A stretch of DNA of 64,000 nucleotides from Myroides marinus (GTDB taxonomy: Bacteria; Bacteroidota; Bacteroidia; Flavobacteriales; Flavobacteriaceae), in assembly GCF_900109075.1 (NCBI RefSeq), contig NZ_FNYS01000012.1, positions 1 to 64,000 of the forward strand. The letters are read 5' to 3'. Both the position numbers and the translations under genes were made by a program. Within the stretch, counting starts at the first letter, position 1; every line of letters begins with the position of its first letter. Of this stretch, positions 21,508-31,167 are shown one piece after another. The notes under the pieces were generated by a model. It was given only the letters and a program-made list of their open reading frames with translations, had not been told where the DNA came from and searched no databases.

Positions 21508-24270
21508 ATGAGCCTTTACAAGGATTACATCAACGAGATTGAAGAAAGAAAAAATCAAGGACTTAACCCTAAGCCTATTGATGGTGCTGAATTACTAAGT
21601 GAAGTTATAGCACAAATAAAAGATACAGCAAACGAATACCGTGAGGATTCTTTAAAGCTGTTTATTTACAACGTTTTACCTGGTACTACAAGTGCTGCTG
21701 GTGTTAAAGCTAAATTTTTAAAAGATATTATCTTAGGAGAAGTTGTAGTAAGTGAGATTACTCCTGCTTTTGCTTTCGAATTATTATCTCATATGAAAGG
21801 TGGTCCTTCTATCGAAGTACTTCTTGACTTAGCTTTAGGTAATGATGCTGCTATCGCACAAGAGGCTGCTAAAGTACTTAAAACACAAGTATTCTTATAC
21901 GATGCTGATACAGATCGTTTGAAAGAGGCGTTCTTAGCTGGTAATGCTGTAGCTAAAGATATCGTAGAGAGCTATGCTAAAGCTGAGTTCTTTACTAAAT
22001 TACCAGAGGTAGCTGAGAAAATAGAGATTGTTACTTTTATCGCTGGTGAAGGAGATATCTCTACTGACTTATTATCTCCAGGTAACCAAGCTCACTCTCG
22101 TTCTGACCGTGAGTTACACGGACAATGTATGATTACTCCTGCTGCTCAAAAAGAAATTCAAGCGTTACAAGCTGCACACCCTGGTAAGAGTGTAATGCTT
22201 ATCGCTGAAAAAGGTACTATGGGAGTAGGATCTTCAAGAATGTCTGGAGTAAATAACGTGGCTTTATGGACAGGTAAACAAGCAAGTCCTTATGTGCCAT
22301 TCGTAAACATTGCTCCAATCGTAGGTGGTACTAATGGTATTTCTCCTATCTTCTTAACTACAGTTGACGTAACTGGTGGTATCGGTCTTGACCTTAAAAA
22401 CTGGGTAAAGAAAACAGATGCTGAAGGTAATGTAGTTCGCAATGAAAAAGGTGAGCCTGTATTAGAAGAAGTTTATTCAGTAGCTACTGGTACTGTATTA
22501 ACTATCGATACAAAAGCTAAAAAATTATATAACGGAGACCAAGAGCTTATCGATATCGCTAAAGCACTTACTCCACAAAAAATGGAATTTATCAAAGCTG
22601 GTGGTTCTTACGCTATCGTATTTGGTAAAAAGATCCAAACTTTTGCTGCTAAATTATTAGGAACTCCTGCTCCTGTAGTTTTTGCTCCTTCTAAAGAGAT
22701 CTCTATCGAAGGACAAGGATTAACAGCTGTTGAGAAAATCTTCAATAAAAATGCAGTAGGTGTAACTCCAGGAAAAGTATTACACGCAGGTTCTGACGTA
22801 CGTGTAGAAGTAAACATCGTAGGATCTCAAGATACTACAGGCTTAATGACTGCTCAAGAGTTAGAAGCAATGGCTGCTACAGTTATTTCTCCTATTGTTG
22901 ATGGAGCTTACCAATCAGGATGTCACACTGCTTCTGTATGGGACAAAAAAGCACAAGCTAATATCCCTAAATTAATGAAGTTCATGAATGACTTCGGATT
23001 AATTACAGCACGTGACCCTAAAGGAGAGTATCACTCAATGACTGACGTTATCCACAAAGTATTGAATGATATTACTATCGATGAATGGGCTATCATTATC
23101 GGTGGTGACTCTCACACGAGAATGTCTAAAGGTGTTGCTTTTGGAGCGGATTCAGGTACAGTTGCATTAGCATTAGCTACAGGTGAAGCTTCTATGCCAA
23201 TTCCAGAGTCTGTAAAAGTTACTTTCAAAGGAAATATGAAACAACATATGGATTTCCGTGATGTAGTTCACGCGACTCAATCTCAAATGTTGAAACAATT
23301 CGGAGGAGAGAACGTATTCCAAGGTAGAATTATTGAGGTACACATCGGAACTCTTCTTGCTGACCAAGCGTTTACATTCACTGACTGGACTGCAGAGATG
23401 AAAGCTAAGGCTTCTATCTGTATTTCTCAAGATGATACATTAATTGAATCATTAGAGATCGCTAAAGGTCGTATTCAGATTATGATCGAGAAGGGAATGG
23501 ATAATAAAAACCAAGTTCTTCAAGGATTAATCAATAAAGCTAACAAACGTATCGAAGAGATTAAATCTGGTGACAAACCAGCATTGACTCCAGATGCTAA
23601 TGCTAAATATTATGCTGAGGTAGTTATTGACTTAGATATTATCGATGAGCCAATGATCGCTGACCCAGATGTAAATAACGAAGACGTATCTAAACGTTAT
23701 ACTCACGATACTATTAGAGAACTTTCTTACTATGGAGACAACAAAAAAGTTGACTTAGGTTTCGTAGGTTCTTGTATGGTTCACAAAGATGACTTGAAGA
23801 TTGTTTCTCAAATGCTTAAAAACATTGAAAAACAAAGTGGTGAAGTTAAGTTTAATGCTCCATTAGTAGTGGCTGCTCCAACTTACAACATCATCGACGA
23901 GTTAAAAGCTGAAGGTGATTGGGAATACTTACAAAAATACTCAGGATTTGAGTTTAGTGATTTATTACCTAAAAACGCTGCTCGTACAGAATACGAAAAC
24001 ATTATGTACTTAGAGCGTCCTGGTTGTAACTTATGTATGGGTAACCAAGAGAAAGCTGCTAAAGGTGATACGGTAATGGCTACATCTACTCGTTTGTTCC
24101 AAGGACGTGTAGTAGAAGATTCTGAACGCAAAAAAGGAGAGTCTTTATTAGCTTCTACTCCAGTAGTAGTATTATCGGCTATCTTAGGAAGAATCCCAAC
24201 TATGGAAGAATATAAAGCTTCTGTAGAAGGAATTAACTTAACTAAGTTCAAACCTATTCCTACTAAATAA
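21508..24270 (+). CDS. acnB: Aconitate hydratase B (bifunctional with 2-methylisocitrate dehydratase)
   Basis: A TCA-cycle iron-sulfur enzyme converting citrate to isocitrate in the cytoplasm. 920 residues, somewhat longer than E. coli AcnB (865). The AcnB domain order is seen: N-terminal HEAT-like domain (about 1-160), then the domain with GQCMITPAAQKEI, and the cluster ligands in SGCHTASVW and RPGCNLCMGNQEKAAKGDTVMATSTRLFQGR. A separate mitochondrial-type aconitase lies 0.8 kb downstream, so the organism has two unrelated isoforms side by side. Monocistronic with promoter, long leader and terminator. Confidence 0.96.
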   Translation: MSLYKDYINEIEERKNQGLNPKPIDGAELLSEVIAQIKDTANEYREDSLKLFIYNVLPGTTSAAGVKAKFLKDIILGEVVVSEITPAFAFELLSHMKGGPSIEVLLDLALGNDAAIAQEAAKVLKTQVFLYDADTDRLKEAFLAGNAVAKDIVESYAKAEFFTKLPEVAEKIEIVTFIAGEGDISTDLLSPGNQAHSRSDRELHGQCMITPAAQKEIQALQAAHPGKSVMLIAEKGTMGVGSSRMSGVNNVALWTGKQASPYVPFVNIAPIVGGTNGISPIFLTTVDVTGGIGLDLKNWVKKTDAEGNVVRNEKGEPVLEEVYSVATGTVLTIDTKAKKLYNGDQELIDIAKALTPQKMEFIKAGGSYAIVFGKKIQTFAAKLLGTPAPVVFAPSKEISIEGQGLTAVEKIFNKNAVGVTPGKVLHAGSDVRVEVNIVGSQDTTGLMTAQELEAMAATVISPIVDGAYQSGCHTASVWDKKAQANIPKLMKFMNDFGLITARDPKGEYHSMTDVIHKVLNDITIDEWAIIIGGDSHTRMSKGVAFGADSGTVALALATGEASMPIPESVKVTFKGNMKQHMDFRDVVHATQSQMLKQFGGENVFQGRIIEVHIGTLLADQAFTFTDWTAEMKAKASICISQDDTLIESLEIAKGRIQIMIEKGMDNKNQVLQGLINKANKRIEEIKSGDKPALTPDANAKYYAEVVIDLDIIDEPMIADPDVNNEDVSKRYTHDTIRELSYYGDNKKVDLGFVGSCMVHKDDLKIVSQMLKNIEKQSGEVKFNAPLVVAAPTYNIIDELKAEGDWEYLQKYSGFEFSDLLPKNAARTEYENIMYLERPGCNLCMGNQEKAAKGDTVMATSTRLFQGRVVEDSERKKGESLLASTPVVVLSAILGRIPTMEEYKASVEGINLTKFKPIPTK

Positions 24271-24292
24271 TTAGAATAGTATTTATAAATAT

Positions 24293-24329
24293 AAAGCGAG
24301 GTAGTCTGTATAGATTACCTCGCTTTTTT
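24293..24329 (+). terminator. Terminator of acnB
   Basis: Stem AAAGCGAGGTAGTCT paired with AGATTACCTCGCTTT (one G-T), followed by T run. Confidence 0.9.
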
Positions 24330-24362
24330 ATTGGTGTACTTGTCTTTAATCAGACATATATC

Positions 24363-24827
24363 TTAGCTGTAACATTGTGCATGATGTTCTATTTCAAAAT
24401 TGCAAGAATTGGCAATAAAGCAAAGTTTGTTGGCTTGGATATGCAGTTGTAGTGCTAACTCTTTTTGAGATGCATCTTTGATGTGCACTACTGGGTTTAA
24501 AACTACTTTGGTTATACGTCCACTACCATCATCATTTAGTATTAATGTAGCCTCTGAATTATCTTCATAAGCAAGTACCTCTATATTGTTTTGCTGACAT
24601 ACGTATAAATATGACATCATATGACACGAGGTAAGAGCGCTCAACAATAAATCTTCTGGATTTAGTAAGGTAGGATCTCCTTTAAAGGCTTTGGCTGCTG
24701 AAATAGATAAAATATCTTTTCCTTCTATTTTGATGGTATGGCTTTTGGCATACACCTTTTTGTTAGATTCTTCTAACTTATCAGTCACCATCCAATTTAG
24801 GGCTGCTTTAAAAAGATGTTTGTACAT
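24363..24827 (-). CDS. OsmC family protein
   Basis: A small cytoplasmic protein of 154 residues with the OsmC/Ohr fold. The segment AKAFKGDPTLLNPEDLLLSALTSCHMMSYLYVC holds the catalytic cysteine motif (S-C-H-M); the second conserved cysteine, in LCFIANSC near the C-terminus, would form the peroxidase pair. Members reduce organic hydroperoxides with thiols. It lies between two iron-sulfur aconitases on the opposite strand; a protective relation is possible but only inferred. Whether it is OsmC, Ohr or the YhfA-like third group cannot be settled by eye. Confidence 0.85.
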   Translation of the reverse strand: MYKHLFKAALNWMVTDKLEESNKKVYAKSHTIKIEGKDILSISAAKAFKGDPTLLNPEDLLLSALTSCHMMSYLYVCQQNNIEVLAYEDNSEATLILNDDGSGRITKVVLNPVVHIKDASQKELALQLHIQANKLCFIANSCNFEIEHHAQCYS

Positions 24828-25091
24828 ATAAATGGCTTAAATGTGGTTATATATTTTGGTGGGAGAGTTTAGATAGGAGATATGTAACAGTCTCTCTTAT
24901 TAACTTTAGTTTATTCAAATTTAAACAAAATACTCAACTTTTTATCTTTTGCAATAGTCTCCTCTATAAGTTGATTTTTGTTAAGTAGAATCATTTTAAA
25001 TATAATGTTTTAACATTTATATAGAAATTATGTTTAGCTAAATATAGTAAATTGTAGTTATAATTATAATTGTAAAAAAAGAACTTATATT

Positions 25092-27353
25092 ATGGCTTTT
25101 GATATTGAAATGATTAAAAAAGTGTATGATAAGATGCCTGATCGAGTAGCTAAAGCTCGTGAGATAGTGGGGCGTCCATTAACACTTACAGAAAAAATAT
25201 TATACACTCACTTATGGGAAGGAAATCCATCTCAATCATTTGAGAGAGGGAAAGACTATGTTGATTTTGCTCCAGATAGAGTAGCTTGTCAAGATGCAAC
25301 AGCACAGATGGCTTTATTGCAGTTTATGCATGCTGGTAAGGAGAAAGTAGCAGTACCAACCACGGTACACTGTGATCACTTAATCCAAGCTAAAGTAGGT
25401 GCTTCTACAGATTTAAAAGTAGCAGAAACACAATCGTCAGAAGTATTCAACTTCTTATCTTCTGTTTCTAATAAATATGGTATTGGTTTCTGGAAACCAG
25501 GAGCAGGTATTATTCACCAAATTGTTTTAGAGAACTATGCTTTCCCTGGAGGATTAATGATTGGTACTGACTCTCACACTGTGAATGCAGGTGGATTAGG
25601 AATGTTGGCTATCGGTGTAGGTGGAGCGGATGCTGTAGATGTAATGTCAGGTATGGCTTGGGAACTTAAGTTTCCTAAACTTATCGGGGTGAAGTTGACT
25701 GGAAAGTTAAACGGATGGACAGCACCTAAAGATGTTATCTTAAAAGTAGCAGATATTCTTACTGTAAAAGGAGGAACGGGAGCTATTGTAGAATACTTTG
25801 GAGAAGGAGCTACATCTATGTCTTGTACAGGTAAAGGAACTATCTGTAATATGGGCGCAGAGATAGGAGCTACTACATCTACTTTTGGGTATGATGATTC
25901 GATGAGAAGATACTTAGCTGCTACAGGGCGTCAAGATGTTGTGGACGCTGCTGATAAAGTAGCAGAGCACTTAACAGCAGATGCTGAAGTGTATGCTAAC
26001 CCAGAGCAATACTTTGATCAATTAATCGAAATAAACTTATCAGAATTAGAACCACATATTAATGGACCATTTACACCAGATAGAGGAACACCTGTTTCTA
26101 AAATGAGAGCAGAAGCAGAAGCTAATGGTTGGCCATTAAAAGTGGAGTGGGGATTAATCGGTTCTTGTACGAACTCTTCTTACGAAGATATGTCAAGAGC
26201 AGCTTCTATCGTAGAGCAAGCTGTTGCTCATGGTATCACGCCTAAAGCTGAGTTTGGTATTAACCCAGGTTCTGAACAAATTCGTTATACAATCGAGAGA
26301 GATGGTATTATCGAAACATTTGAAAAGATGGGAACGAAAGTATTTACTAATGCTTGTGGACCTTGTATCGGTCAGTGGGATCGTGAAGGAGCTGATAAAC
26401 AAGAAAAGAATACAATCGTTCACTCGTTTAACCGTAACTTCTCTAAGCGTGCAGATGGTAACCCTAATACACATGCATTCGTAACATCACCAGAGATGGT
26501 AGCTGCTTTAGCTATTGCAGGGGATTTAGGATTTAATCCTCTTACAGATACGTTAATTAATGACAATGGAGAAGAAGTTAAATTACTTCCTCCTACAGGA
26601 GACGAATTACCTACTAAGGGATTTGATGTAGAAGATCCAGGGTACCAAGCTCCAGCAGCTGATGGTGCTAATGTTGTAGTAGATGTTAATCCTACTTCAA
26701 GTCGTCTTCAGTTGTTAGAACCATTTGCCCCATGGGATGGTAAGAATATTACTGGTGCTAAATTGTTGATCAAAGCATTTGGTAAATGTACTACTGATCA
26801 TATCTCTATGGCAGGACCTTGGTTGCGTTTCCGTGGACACTTAGATAATATTTCAGACAATATGTTGATTGGAGCTGAGAATGCTTTTAACCACAAAACA
26901 AATAGTGTTAAGAATGAACTAACTGGTGAGTATGGTGCTGTACCTGCAGTACAGAGAGCTTATAAAGCAGCAGGTATCCCTACAATTGTAGTAGGAGATC
27001 AAAACTATGGAGAAGGTTCTTCTCGTGAGCATGCTGCTATGGAACCTCGCCACTTAGGAGTTAAAGCTGTATTGGTAAAATCATTTGCTCGTATTCACGA
27101 AACAAACTTGAAAAAACAAGGTATGTTAGCATTGACATTTGCTAATGAAGCTGATTATGATAAGATTCAAGAGGATGATACAATCAACTTCTTAGACTTA
27201 ACTGATTTTGCTCCAGGTAAGCAATTATCATTAGAGTTTGTACACGCTGATGGTTCTAAAGATGTGATTAAGGCTAATCATACGTATAATGCTAGTCAAA
27301 TCGAATGGTTTAAAGCTGGTTCTGCACTAAACTTAATTGCAGCAGGTAAATAA
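25092..27353 (+). CDS. Aconitate hydratase, mitochondrial type
   Basis: A second TCA-cycle aconitase, 753 residues, matching eukaryotic mitochondrial aconitase in length and sequence start ([29 protein letters not shown]). The 4Fe-4S ligands are in VHCDHL-type N-terminal region, [14 protein letters not shown] and [10 protein letters not shown]; the C-terminal swivel domain has [22 protein letters not shown]. It is unrelated at family level to acnB upstream. Single-gene unit with a strong terminator; no classical TAnnTTTG promoter seen, but TATAATTG lies shortly before the ATG. Confidence 0.95.
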   Translation: MAFDIEMIKKVYDKMPDRVAKAREIVGRPLTLTEKILYTHLWEGNPSQSFERGKDYVDFAPDRVACQDATAQMALLQFMHAGKEKVAVPTTVHCDHLIQAKVGASTDLKVAETQSSEVFNFLSSVSNKYGIGFWKPGAGIIHQIVLENYAFPGGLMIGTDSHTVNAGGLGMLAIGVGGADAVDVMSGMAWELKFPKLIGVKLTGKLNGWTAPKDVILKVADILTVKGGTGAIVEYFGEGATSMSCTGKGTICNMGAEIGATTSTFGYDDSMRRYLAATGRQDVVDAADKVAEHLTADAEVYANPEQYFDQLIEINLSELEPHINGPFTPDRGTPVSKMRAEAEANGWPLKVEWGLIGSCTNSSYEDMSRAASIVEQAVAHGITPKAEFGINPGSEQIRYTIERDGIIETFEKMGTKVFTNACGPCIGQWDREGADKQEKNTIVHSFNRNFSKRADGNPNTHAFVTSPEMVAALAIAGDLGFNPLTDTLINDNGEEVKLLPPTGDELPTKGFDVEDPGYQAPAADGANVVVDVNPTSSRLQLLEPFAPWDGKNITGAKLLIKAFGKCTTDHISMAGPWLRFRGHLDNISDNMLIGAENAFNHKTNSVKNELTGEYGAVPAVQRAYKAAGIPTIVVGDQNYGEGSSREHAAMEPRHLGVKAVLVKSFARIHETNLKKQGMLALTFANEADYDKIQEDDTINFLDLTDFAPGKQLSLEFVHADGSKDVIKANHTYNASQIEWFKAGSALNLIAAGK

Positions 27354-27375
27354 TCATTTGTATTTATAATAAATT

Positions 27376-27404
27376 AAAGGGTATCCATCTGGATACCCTT
27401 TTTT
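27376..27404 (+). terminator. Terminator of the mitochondrial-type aconitase gene
   Basis: Stem AAAGGGTATCC / GGATACCCTTT with loop ATCT and a T run. Confidence 0.92.
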
Positions 27405-27488
27405 AATATCTGCGAATAGGTATAATATTTGTTTTGAAAATAGCTAATTTAGCAATCTAGTTATAACTAGTAAACACACAACAACGAC

Positions 27489-28808
27489 ATGAGTGAAATA
27501 GACGATAAGAAAATCGTATTAGCAGTAAATGAAAAGCCAAAGTTAGGGCAGTGGATATTATTGAGTATTCAGCACCTTTTCGCAATGTTTGGAGCCACTG
27601 TATTAGTACCAACATTGACAGGAATGAACCCTGCTATTGCATTAATATCAAGTGGTATAGGTACTTTAGTGTTTATATTTATTACCAAAGGAAAAGTACC
27701 TTCTTATTTAGGATCTTCATTTGCATTTATTAATCCCATCATTGCTCTTAAACTTTTAGAGGCAGATCCTGCTTCAGGATTACCAGTGGGGAGTTTCTTA
27801 GTAGGAAGTTTTCTCGTAGGAGTAGTTTATTCTTTAGTTGCTTTATTAATTGCTAAAGCAGGTACTAATTGGTTGATGAGATTATTACCACCTATCGTAG
27901 TAGGGCCAGTGATCATGGTTATCGGACTTGGATTGGCAAGTACAGCTGTTGGTATGGTGACGAATAATCCTGCTGGAGAGTATGATTTGACTTATGTATC
28001 TATAGGTTTAGTGACTTTAGCTATCACTATAATTACTGCAATTTTTACAAGAGGATTCTTAAGTGTAGTACCTGTTTTGATAGGTATTATTGGAGGATAT
28101 TGTTTTGCAGCGATTATGGGAGTTGTAGACTTTACTAAAGTGATTGAAGCTAATTGGATACAAGTACCAGACTTTATGGTTCCTTTTGTCGATTATACAC
28201 CTTCTGTATCTTGGTACGTTATTTTGTTGATGCTACCAGTTGCTATTGTACCTATAGCAGAGCACATAGGTCATCAGTTAGTATTGAGTAAGGTGATTGA
28301 TAAAGATTTGATTAAAGATCCAGGATTACACAGAAGTATGTTAGGTGATGGAGTGGCAACTATGTTAGCTTCTCTGATAGGAGGACCACCTAATACTACT
28401 TATGGAGAGAATATAGGAGTATTAGCTATTACACGTGCTTTTAGTATCTATGTGTTTATTGGGGCAGCATGTTTTGCTATTGTATTTGGATTTTGTGGTA
28501 AAGTAGCTGCTTTATTAAGTACTATACCTGCACCAGTAATGGGAGGAGTATCTATCTTATTATTTGGTATTATTGCATCAAGTGGTTTGAGAATGTTGGT
28601 TGAAAACAATGTGGACTTTAAGGTTAAGCGTAATTTAATTATATCATCAGTTATTTTAATCATAGGTATCGGTGGAGCAGCAATTCATATCGGAGAGTTG
28701 TTTTCTTTAGAGGGAATGGCTTTAGCGTCTATTATAGGAATAGTGTTAAATATAGTGTTGCCTGGTAGAAAAGATGTTGATTTTGATGAAATGTTTAAAA
28801 AGTCCTAA
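27489..28808 (+). CDS. Uracil/xanthine permease (NCS2 family)
   Basis: An inner-membrane nucleobase symporter of 439 residues with about 14 membrane segments. The UraA-type start QHLFAMFGATVLVPTLTGMNPAIALISSGIGTLVF, SYLGSSFAFI and the family signature GDGVATMLASLIGGPPNTTYGENIGVLAITRAFS are present. The GGPPNTTYGENIGV block places it on the uracil side of the family. A TlpA-type gene follows after 77 bases on the same strand with no terminator between; a shared transcript is possible but functionally unremarkable. Confidence 0.93.
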   Translation: MSEIDDKKIVLAVNEKPKLGQWILLSIQHLFAMFGATVLVPTLTGMNPAIALISSGIGTLVFIFITKGKVPSYLGSSFAFINPIIALKLLEADPASGLPVGSFLVGSFLVGVVYSLVALLIAKAGTNWLMRLLPPIVVGPVIMVIGLGLASTAVGMVTNNPAGEYDLTYVSIGLVTLAITIITAIFTRGFLSVVPVLIGIIGGYCFAAIMGVVDFTKVIEANWIQVPDFMVPFVDYTPSVSWYVILLMLPVAIVPIAEHIGHQLVLSKVIDKDLIKDPGLHRSMLGDGVATMLASLIGGPPNTTYGENIGVLAITRAFSIYVFIGAACFAIVFGFCGKVAALLSTIPAPVMGGVSILLFGIIASSGLRMLVENNVDFKVKRNLIISSVILIIGIGGAAIHIGELFSLEGMALASIIGIVLNIVLPGRKDVDFDEMFKKS

Positions 28809-28885
28809 ATAATAAATCTTAAAACTGTTGTTTTGTTTTAGGAGAGATTTGTTCTATATTTATACCACTGTAGTTAAGTGAGAAT

Positions 28886-29455
28886 ATGTGTGCAAAAAAG
28901 AAAAGTAGTAAAGGCTGGATATCTAATGTAATATTTATAATAATATTAGGTGTGTTTTTTTTCACACCAGTAGGTACTGGTGTCAAAGTGTGGTTAAATC
29001 GTCTTTTAGCGATGAGCCCTAATATTGAGAAAGTAGAAGACCAGAAGAAAGTTAACTATGAGAATTGGCAATTAGTCGATGAGAACGGACAAACGTTTGA
29101 CTTCGATAGAGTCAAAGGTAAGGTTGTAATAATCAACTTTTGGGCAACGTGGTGTCCTCCTTGTATAGCAGAGAAACCTAGCTTTCAAGAGTTATATGAT
29201 GACTATAAAAATAAAGTAGTTTTCTTATTTGTTACAACAGATTCTCCTGATAAAGTAAAAGCTTTTAAAGAAAAGAATAATTCAACATTACCTGTCTATT
29301 ACGAAAAGAGTGCAGCACCTGCAGTATTGTTTTCAGAATCTATTCCAGCTTCTTATGTTATAAACAAGAAAGGGAATATAGTAGTACGCAAGTTTAGAGC
29401 AGCAGATTGGAACAGCTCTAAGTTTAGAGTAATGCTAGATGATTTATTAAAGTAA
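28886..29455 (+). CDS. Membrane-anchored TlpA/ResA-like thioredoxin
   Basis: A periplasm-facing thiol-disulfide protein of 189 residues. One N-terminal membrane helix (about 13-30) anchors a thioredoxin fold with active site WATWCPPC (Cys90, Cys93) and the cis-proline region ESIPASYVIN. Such proteins reduce disulfides of c-type cytochrome apoproteins or other envelope proteins; the specific partner is not shown. The start codon gives MCAKKK. Ends 15 bases before a terminator hairpin. Confidence 0.9.
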   Translation: MCAKKKSSKGWISNVIFIIILGVFFFTPVGTGVKVWLNRLLAMSPNIEKVEDQKKVNYENWQLVDENGQTFDFDRVKGKVVIINFWATWCPPCIAEKPSFQELYDDYKNKVVFLFVTTDSPDKVKAFKEKNNSTLPVYYEKSAAPAVLFSESIPASYVINKKGNIVVRKFRAADWNSSKFRVMLDDLLK

Positions 29456-29471
29456 GATAAAGTAAATATAT

Positions 29472-29507
29472 AAAGCCTTAAGAGATTATTCTTTTAAGGC
29501 TTTTTTT
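29472..29507 (+). terminator. Terminator of the TlpA-like gene
   Basis: Stem AAAGCCTTAAGAG / CTTTTAAGGCTTT (one mismatch) and seven T. Confidence 0.88.
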
Positions 29508-29552
29508 ATTGCTTAAAACAATGAACTTATAAATATCCTTATTGGTATAAAT

Positions 29553-29582
29553 AAAAAAAGTCCAGCTGTAAAGCTGGACTTT
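29553..29582 (-). terminator. Terminator of gapA
   Basis: Stem AAAGTCCAGCT / AGCTGGACTTT with loop GTAA; T run on the minus strand, 24 bases after the gene's stop. Confidence 0.88.
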
Positions 29583-29605
29583 CTTATATCTATGTTTACT
29601 ATCTA

Positions 29606-31054
29606 CTAATAGTAAGTATAACGTCTTACTTGAGAAATGTATTTAGCTAGACGGATAACTTGGTGGCTATATCCATACTCGTTATCGTACCATACATACA
29701 TTACTACGTTTTTACCATCTGCAGATACGATAGTAGCTTTACTATCAAAGATAGATGGAGCAGAAGTACCTACGATATCAGATGATACTAATTCGTTGTT
29801 GATAGAATATTTGATTTGCTCTACTAAGTCTCCGTTAAGAGCAGCTTTGCGCATTACTTCGTTTAATTCTTCAACTGAAGTTTCTTTACCAACTTCTAAG
29901 TTTAATACTACTAATGAACCATTAGGAACTGGTACACGGATAGCGTTAGAAGTAAGTTTACCAGCTAATGAAGGTAATGCTTTAGCTACAGCACTTCCTG
30001 CACCTGTCTCAGTGATAACCATGTTTAATGCAGCAGCTCTACCACGACGGTATTTCTTGTGCATGTTATCTACTAAGTTTTGGTCATTTGTATATGCGTG
30101 GATAGTCTCTAAGTGTCCTTTTACTACACCGAAGTTATCTTCCATTACTTTTAAGATAGGAGTGATAGCATTCGTAGTACAAGAAGCAGCAGACCAAATA
30201 TCTACTTGGTTTGGATCATACTCAGTGTGGTTAACACCGTGAACGATGTTTGGAACACCTTTTCCAGGAGCTGTCAATAAAACTTTAGAAGCACCTTTAG
30301 AAGTTAAGTGACGTTTTAAATCTTCGTCAGTTTTGAAAGCACCTGTATTATCGATAATTAAAGCATTCTCGATATCATATGCAGTATAATCAATTTCTTC
30401 AGGAGAGTTAGCAGAAATCATATGTACTGTAGTACCATTGATGATTAAAGCATTGTTTTCTGGATCAGCGATAACTGAACCTTCGAAGTCTCCGTGTACA
30501 GAATCATATTTTAATAAAGAAGCACGTTTTTCTAAAAGAATTGCATCGTTTTTATCACGAGTTACAATTGCTCTTAAACGCATTTGTTGTCCTTTACCAA
30601 TTTTGTTCATTAACTCACGAGCTAATAGACGACCGATACGTCCAAATCCGTATAATACTACGTCTTTAGGTACTAATTCGTCAGTTTCTTTAGCATCTTT
30701 TAATTTAGAAATAACGAAATCTAAAGCATTGCTGTGTTTGTTATCTTCTAAGTGGTATTCGTAAGTTAAACGTCCGATGTCAATTCTAGAAGGTGGTAAG
30801 TCAGCTCTTTGAATTGCCTCAGCTATTTCTACTGAATCAAAAATGTTGATTGGTTTACCAACAAATTTAGCAGCATATTCGTGTAAGTTAATAATATCGC
30901 TAACGCTGCGGTCAATAAGTTGATTACGGAACATTAAAAGCTCTATAGACTTGTCGTACCATAGGTCGCTAATAATCTTAATAAACTCTACGCATGCTTT
31001 TCTGCGATCTGCTTGAAAAGCTAATTCTTTTTCGTAAAGACTAGTATTTTTCAT
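29606..31054 (-). CDS. gap: Glyceraldehyde-3-phosphate dehydrogenase, long form
   Basis: Glycolytic or gluconeogenic NAD(P)-dependent enzyme. Starting at the ATG of MKNTSLYEKELAF (31054) it has 482 residues, the length I expect for the flavobacterial long GAPDH; the frame is open to 31114, but that would add a poor 20-residue leader. The standard enzyme begins at about residue 130: NAD-binding GFGRIGR near 137, catalytic Cys in SAASCTTNAI near 291, and YDNEYGYSHQVI near the end. The N-terminal 130 residues (helical, KIISDLWYDKSIELLMFRNQL) are outside the classical fold and of unknown function. Confidence 0.95.
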   Translation of the reverse strand: MKNTSLYEKELAFQADRRKACVEFIKIISDLWYDKSIELLMFRNQLIDRSVSDIINLHEYAAKFVGKPINIFDSVEIAEAIQRADLPPSRIDIGRLTYEYHLEDNKHSNALDFVISKLKDAKETDELVPKDVVLYGFGRIGRLLARELMNKIGKGQQMRLRAIVTRDKNDAILLEKRASLLKYDSVHGDFEGSVIADPENNALIINGTTVHMISANSPEEIDYTAYDIENALIIDNTGAFKTDEDLKRHLTSKGASKVLLTAPGKGVPNIVHGVNHTEYDPNQVDIWSAASCTTNAITPILKVMEDNFGVVKGHLETIHAYTNDQNLVDNMHKKYRRGRAAALNMVITETGAGSAVAKALPSLAGKLTSNAIRVPVPNGSLVVLNLEVGKETSVEELNEVMRKAALNGDLVEQIKYSINNELVSSDIVGTSAPSIFDSKATIVSADGKNVVMYVWYDNEYGYSHQVIRLAKYISQVRRYTYY

Positions 31055-31167
31055 ATATTCGATTGTGTTGTGATAAATTACTGCAAAAGTCTGTTTTTTT
31101 AATGAATTAATCAAGTTCGTTTGCTTAAAAAGAGTTTTTTCATCTATTTATTTGGTGAACTATAAGA

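Noticed and set aside
23883..24251. 122-codon frame antisense to acnB
   Set aside because: Shadow frame within the C-terminal cluster-binding part of acnB.
24363..24827. Aconitase-OsmC-aconitase as one operon
   Set aside because: The OsmC gene is on the opposite strand and acnB has its own terminator.
29637..30242. 201-codon frame antisense to gap
   Set aside because: Shadow of the conserved gap gene on the other strand; composition follows the codon pattern of the real gene and shows no domain.
31054..31114. Earlier start of gap at 31114
   Set aside because: Adds 20 residues unlike the family; the ATG at 31054 gives the expected 482-residue protein.
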